Part shown: positions 5,021-7,505 of the stretch, one piece after another
Numbering within the stretch: the first letter of the stretch is position 1
Layout of the letters: each line of letters begins with the position of its first letter
NCBI GenBank assembly: GCA_003506635.1
Contig: DNZB01000079.1
Location: forward strand, 7,236 to 14,740
DNA from: Parvularcula sp.
GTDB lineage: Bacteria; Pseudomonadota; Alphaproteobacteria; Caulobacterales; Parvularculaceae
Length of the DNA: 7,505 nt
Direction: 5' to 3'
Translations under genes and position numbers: made by a program
The notes under the pieces: generated by a model
What the model saw: only the letters and a program-made list of their open reading frames with translations
Told to the model about the DNA's origin: nothing
Database searches by the model: none

Positions 5021-6727
5021 ATGAAACCCGATCAACGCACCCACGCGCCCAGCTTCGGCGACCTTTTCATCCCCAAGCTGGTGACGGTCCTGCGCGAGGG
5101 GTACGGCCCGCGCGAGCTGCGCGCCGACGCGCTCGCGGGGCTTACTGTCGCGGTCGTCGCGCTGCCGCTGTCGATGGCGATCGCTATCGCTTCCGGCGTC
5201 GGTCCTGAACGCGGGCTCTACGCCGCCATCGTCGGCGGCTTCATCGTATCCCTGCTCGGCGGCAGCCGGTTCCAGATCGGCGGACCGGCGGGCGCCTTCA
5301 TCGTTCTTGTTTCCGCGACGGTCGCCGAGCATGGCGTTGACGGAATGGTGCTGGCGACGACGCTCGCCGGGCTGATGCTGGCGGCGGCGGGATTTCTGCG
5401 CCTTGGCGGATATGTGCAGCTTGTGCCTTTTCCCGTCACCGTCGGCTTCACGGCCGGCATCGCCGTCATCATTGCAGCGAGCCAGCTGAAGGATCTTGTC
5501 GGCCTTTCAGTCCCGGCGCCGGAACCGGGACCGATTTTTGAAAAGCTGAAGGCCGATATCGCCGCGATCGGCTCTTTCAATCCGGCGTCGGCGGGGCTTG
5601 CGACGGCGGTCATTGCGACGATCGTCGGGCTGAAGCGGCTGAACCCCGCCTTGCCGGGCATGCTGATCGCGATCGCCGGCGCGGCCGCCGCGGCGGCGTT
5701 GTTCAACCTGCCGGTCGAAACGATCGCCGACCGCTTCGGCGACATTCCGCGCGGATTGCCGGCGCCGCAGGCGCCCGCGCTTTCCTTCGAAAAGCTTCAG
5801 GCGATTTTGCCGTCTGCCTTCGCCTTCTTCCTGCTCGGCGCGATCGAGTCGTTGCTCTCCGCGACGGTCGCGGACGGGATGACCGGCCGGCGGCACCGCT
5901 CAAACTGCGAGCTTGTGGCGCAAGGCGCCGCCAATATCGCGTCGGCATTCTTCGGCGGGCTGGTCGTTACGGGGACAATCGCCCGCACGGCGACGAACGT
6001 CAGGGCCGGGGCGCATGGGCCGGTCGCGGGGATGGCGCATGCCGGCTTTCTCCTCGCCTTCATGATCGCCGCGGCGCCGCTGATCGGGCTGACGCCGCTG
6101 CCGGCGCTCGCCGGCGTTCTCCTCATCGTCGCCTGGAACATGGTCGAGCGGCATGCCTTCGCAAATCTTCTGCGCGCGTCTGCGGGCGATGCGGCCGCGC
6201 TTCTCGTCACCTTCTCGCTGACGGTGTTCCGCGACCTGACCGAAGCGATCATCGCGGGGGTCGCGATCGGCGCCCTAGCCTTCATCAGCCGGATGGCGAG
6301 CGCACTTGAGGTTTCAACCGAAAGGCCGATCCTGAGGCGCGACGAGGCGGACGGCGCGCCGGAGACCCGCGCGGCCTATGACAGCGCCGCCGGCTCCGAT
6401 GTCGCGATCTTCCGGATCAGCGGCGCCGTCTTCTTCGCCTCGGCGGCGAGCCTCGGCATCGCGCTTGAACGCATTCTCGCGGGCGAAAAGCGGCTCATCC
6501 TCGATTTCAGCAAGACGGCCCTCATCGACAGTTCGGGCGCACACGCGATCGCCGGCTTCGTGCGCCGGGCGCGGCGAAAGGGGCTTTCCGTCGCGATCAC
6601 CGCGGCCGGGGCGCATATCGCCGCCGAACTAAGGCGCGCGGGCGTCGTCGAGCCCGAGGTCGAGTACGCGGCGTCGATCGACGCGGCGACAAGACCCGAC
6701 GCTCACTCCCCCAGCGCCGAAAGATAG
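5021..6727 (+). CDS. SulP (SLC26) family anion transporter with STAS domain
   Basis: This 568-residue inner-membrane protein has the SulP architecture. A cytoplasmic N-terminus ([21 protein letters not shown]) leads into a transmembrane core at about 36-425. The core shows TM1 [13 protein letters not shown] (47-59), the TM3 region [14 protein letters not shown] (80-93), and the conserved TM8 stretch [20 protein letters not shown] (273-292) with E277. The C-terminal STAS domain spans about 457-550, including [15 protein letters not shown] and the DSSG loop at 503-506, which is phosphorylated or nucleotide-linked in related anti-sigma antagonists. Family members carry sulfate, bicarbonate or dicarboxylates such as fumarate (DauA). 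Nothing nearby, such as carbonic anhydrase or sulfate assimilation genes, picks a substrate. The ATG at 5021 lacks a strong ribosome site. It is kept because it gives the usual N-terminus. The final 25 bp overlap the convergent gapR gene. Confidence 0.95.
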   Translation: MKPDQRTHAPSFGDLFIPKLVTVLREGYGPRELRADALAGLTVAVVALPLSMAIAIASGVGPERGLYAAIVGGFIVSLLGGSRFQIGGPAGAFIVLVSATVAEHGVDGMVLATTLAGLMLAAAGFLRLGGYVQLVPFPVTVGFTAGIAVIIAASQLKDLVGLSVPAPEPGPIFEKLKADIAAIGSFNPASAGLATAVIATIVGLKRLNPALPGMLIAIAGAAAAAALFNLPVETIADRFGDIPRGLPAPQAPALSFEKLQAILPSAFAFFLLGAIESLLSATVADGMTGRRHRSNCELVAQGAANIASAFFGGLVVTGTIARTATNVRAGAHGPVAGMAHAGFLLAFMIAAAPLIGLTPLPALAGVLLIVAWNMVERHAFANLLRASAGDAAALLVTFSLTVFRDLTEAIIAGVAIGALAFISRMASALEVSTERPILRRDEADGAPETRAAYDSAAGSDVAIFRISGAVFFASAASLGIALERILAGEKRLILDFSKTALIDSSGAHAIAGFVRRARRKGLSVAITAAGAHIAAELRRAGVVEPEVEYAASIDAATRPDAHSPSAER

Positions 6728-6981
6728 AGGTCGAGCAGCGCCTCTTCCTCCTCGCGCTTGGCCTTGTCCATCTTCCGCAGGCGGATGATCTTCCGCAGCG
6801 TCTTGGTGTCGTACCCCTCGCCCTTGGCTTCGGCGAAGACTTCCTTGATGTCGCCGGCGATCGTCTGCTTCTCCTCTTCGAGCCGCTCGACGCGCTCAAG
6901 GAACGACCGCAGCCGCTCGGCGGCGACCGTCGTCGCGCCGCCAACGTGTTCAACCGCCATATTCGCCGCGCCGTCCGCCAT
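6703..6981 (-). CDS. gapR: GapR, nucleoid-associated DNA-binding protein (DUF2312)
   Basis: This 92-residue protein closely fits GapR (Caulobacter form about 89 residues). After a variable N-terminus (1-20), a continuous charged coiled coil runs from about 22, including [16 protein letters not shown] and [15 protein letters not shown] (44-58). The basic segment [20 protein letters not shown] and the signature end [11 protein letters not shown] follow. GapR forms tetrameric clamps around DNA, prefers overtwisted, A/T-rich DNA ahead of replication forks and behind transcription, and helps type II topoisomerases relieve positive supercoils. The ATG at 6981 has GAAGAGG 6 bases upstream. An in-frame start 54 bases further up would add an Arg-rich stretch not typical of the family. 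It lies 101 bp downstream of the small coiled-coil gene on the same strand, so co-transcription is possible. Its 3' end overlaps the convergent SulP gene. Confidence 0.94.
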   Translation of the reverse strand: MADGAANMAVEHVGGATTVAAERLRSFLERVERLEEEKQTIAGDIKEVFAEAKGEGYDTKTLRKIIRLRKMDKAKREEEEALLDLYLSALGE

Positions 6982-6987
6982 CACGCA

Positions 6988-6994
6988 CCTCTTC
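6988..6994 (-). promoter_or_regulatory. Ribosome binding site deciding the gapR start
   Basis: Read on the reverse strand this is GAAGAGG, 6 bases before the ATG whose first base is 6981. It lies inside the longer open frame, which argues that the longer version is not the real protein. Confidence 0.7.
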
Positions 6995-7082
6995 ACGCTG
7001 CCGAACCGCCACCTAAAGCTGCGCCGGGCGCGCACGAGAAGCGGTTTTTCTACACATGGGGAAAGAAGGGGTACGGCCGAAA

Positions 7083-7307
7083 TCAGGCCGGCTTGTTTTC
7101 CAGCGCCGCGTTCCGCTCTTCAACGTCGCGCACGCGCTCGTCAAAATCGCCGGACGTCGCGCGCATCATCACGAGCATCCCCGCCGAATCACGACGATGC
7201 TTGCGCAGCGTCTCCTCGATGCGGTTGAGGCGCCCCTTGATTTCCGAGAAGCCCGACTGAAGCTGCTTCAGAACTTCCAAAGTCAGATCGCGCGGCGTGT
7301 CGCTCAT
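7083..7307 (-). CDS. Small conserved-looking coiled-coil protein, function unknown
   Basis: I do not recognise this 74-residue protein by name. It begins [17 protein letters not shown] and continues as a charged helix with heptad-like hydrophobic spacing (L10, V12, L13, F20, I23, L27, I30, L34). It then has a short hydrophobic patch [10 protein letters not shown] (41-50) and a second helix [16 protein letters not shown] (54-69). The pattern suggests two helices around a short apolar turn, able to dimerise or form a coiled coil; no enzyme or DNA-binding motif is visible. The ATG at 7307 gives a cleaner N-terminus than the in-frame start at 7373, whose extra residues (MFLQRFQKRD) run through a probable promoter region. 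The ribosome site is weak either way. It lies just upstream of gapR on the same strand, which suggests possible co-expression but not a shared role. Confidence 0.75.
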   Translation of the reverse strand: MSDTPRDLTLEVLKQLQSGFSEIKGRLNRIEETLRKHRRDSAGMLVMMRATSGDFDERVRDVEERNAALENKPA

Positions 7308-7325
7308 TGGCGCAGATTGAGCGAC

Positions 7326-7381
7326 GTTAGCGCGAGAATCAAGGTCGCGTTTCTGAAACCGCTGTAAAAACAAGCGCTAAC
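7326..7381. promoter_or_regulatory. Nested, nearly concentric inverted repeat upstream of the small coiled-coil gene
   Basis: The outer arms are GTTAGCGC (7326-7333) and GCGCTAAC (7374-7381), a perfect 8-bp match. The inner element is GTTTC-T-GAAAC (7349-7359). The outer dyad is centred at 7353.5 and the inner at 7354. The block starts 19 bp upstream of the small gene's ATG, where a promoter or operator is expected. No known regulator box is recognised. Confidence 0.45.
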
Positions 7382-7448
7382 AAATCCTTTGCGCGCGGGG
7401 GAAAACTCGGTAGTAGGGAGCCTTAGCCGAAAGAACATTCGTTTTTTC

Positions 7449-7474
7449 GCGCCGGGGCATTACCCGCCCGGCGC
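7449..7474. repeat. GC-rich hairpin next to a T6 run
   Basis: GCGCCGGG (7449-7456) and CCCGGCGC (7467-7474) are perfect 8-bp arms around a 10-base loop. On the forward strand the T run precedes the stem, and on the reverse strand the stem is followed by A, so the layout does not fit an intrinsic terminator in either direction. It could be a 5' leader structure or simply a chance GC-rich dyad. Confidence 0.4.
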
Positions 7475-7493
7475 CTTACCTGCGCGAGCGCCG

Positions 7494-7505
7494 ATGCCCA
7501 AGCGT
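7494..7505 (+). CDS. Possible 5' end of a forward gene (M-P-K-R), cut by the window
   Basis: The window ends in ATG-CCC-AAG-CGT, encoding M-P-K-R. The large subunit of carbamoyl-phosphate synthase (carB) commonly begins MPKR in bacteria, so this may be its first four codons. Four codons cannot prove this, and there is no clear ribosome site just before the ATG. The upstream sequence does look intergenic, which leaves room for a gene start here. Confidence 0.2.

Larger units (their letters stand above)
7308..7505. other. Right-edge intergenic region, probable promoter zone
   Basis: No convincing complete gene lies here. Reading outward from the small coiled-coil gene, the region holds a concentric inverted repeat (7326-7381), a GANTC site (7336-7340, the CcrM methylation sequence of alphaproteobacteria), a T6 run (7442-7447), and a GC-rich hairpin (7449-7474). 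A weak forward promoter-like pair, TTGCGC at 7389 and TAGTAG at 7411 with 16 bases between, could serve a gene starting at the right edge. Confidence 0.5.

Noticed and set aside
5797..6285. Reverse-strand open frames opposite the SulP gene
   Set aside because: They mirror the transmembrane core of a clear SulP transporter and have no start signals or recognisable motifs.
6982..7035. Longer N-terminus for GapR
   Set aside because: The added 18 residues are Arg-rich and untypical of the family, and the strong ribosome site lies within them.
1..7505. Mobile elements, CRISPR, tRNA, defence or biosynthetic cluster
   Set aside because: No transposase, integrase, evenly spaced direct repeats, tRNA-like fold or cluster enzymes were seen on either strand.

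Overview
The window is GC-rich, densely packed chromosomal DNA of an alphaproteobacterium. The best taxonomic clue is a DUF2312/GapR nucleoid protein (reverse strand, 6703-6981), a family typical of Alphaproteobacteria and best studied in Caulobacter. A marine, stalked-type lineage (Caulobacterales, Hyphomonadaceae or Parvularculaceae relatives) is my guess, not a demonstrated placement. I see no rRNA, tRNA, CRISPR array, transposase or integrase, so this looks like ordinary chromosome and not a mobile island.

Layout. (1) 13-1621: a divergent pair made of an unrecognised Ala-rich lipoprotein (reverse) and a PiuC/YbiX-type Fe(II)/2-oxoglutarate dioxygenase (forward). They share a 91-bp gap holding a perfect 7-3-7 palindrome. 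(2) 1655-4938: a second divergent pair, an exported SAM-methyltransferase-fold protein (reverse) and a 700-residue secreted FG-GAP/VCBS propeller with an ASPIC/UnbV domain and a Cys-containing tail (forward). Their 296-bp spacer has several dyads and a possible promoter. (3) 5021-6727: a SulP-family anion transporter with a C-terminal STAS domain. (4) 6703-7307: gapR and a small coiled-coil protein, both on the reverse strand; the gapR stop overlaps the end of the SulP gene by 25 bp. (5) 7308-7505: a promoter-sized region with a nested, nearly concentric inverted repeat, a flanking hairpin, and at the very edge four codons (M-P-K-R) that might begin a forward-strand gene.

How the genes relate. 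No pathway ties the window together. Three of the seven proteins carry export signals. The dioxygenase family is usually linked to iron or siderophore uptake, which makes the neighbouring lipoprotein an iron-related candidate by association only. The SulP transporter stands alone, with no sulfate-assimilation or carbonic anhydrase genes beside it, so its substrate is open. GapR is a chromosome-structure protein.

I found no convincing new multi-gene system. The items most worth a second look are the WKN-G-YVSCV tail on the propeller protein, the seven evenly spaced calcium loops that imply a complete propeller, the concentric dyad upstream of the small coiled-coil gene, the two operator-like palindromes in the divergent spacers, and the unassigned lipoprotein.
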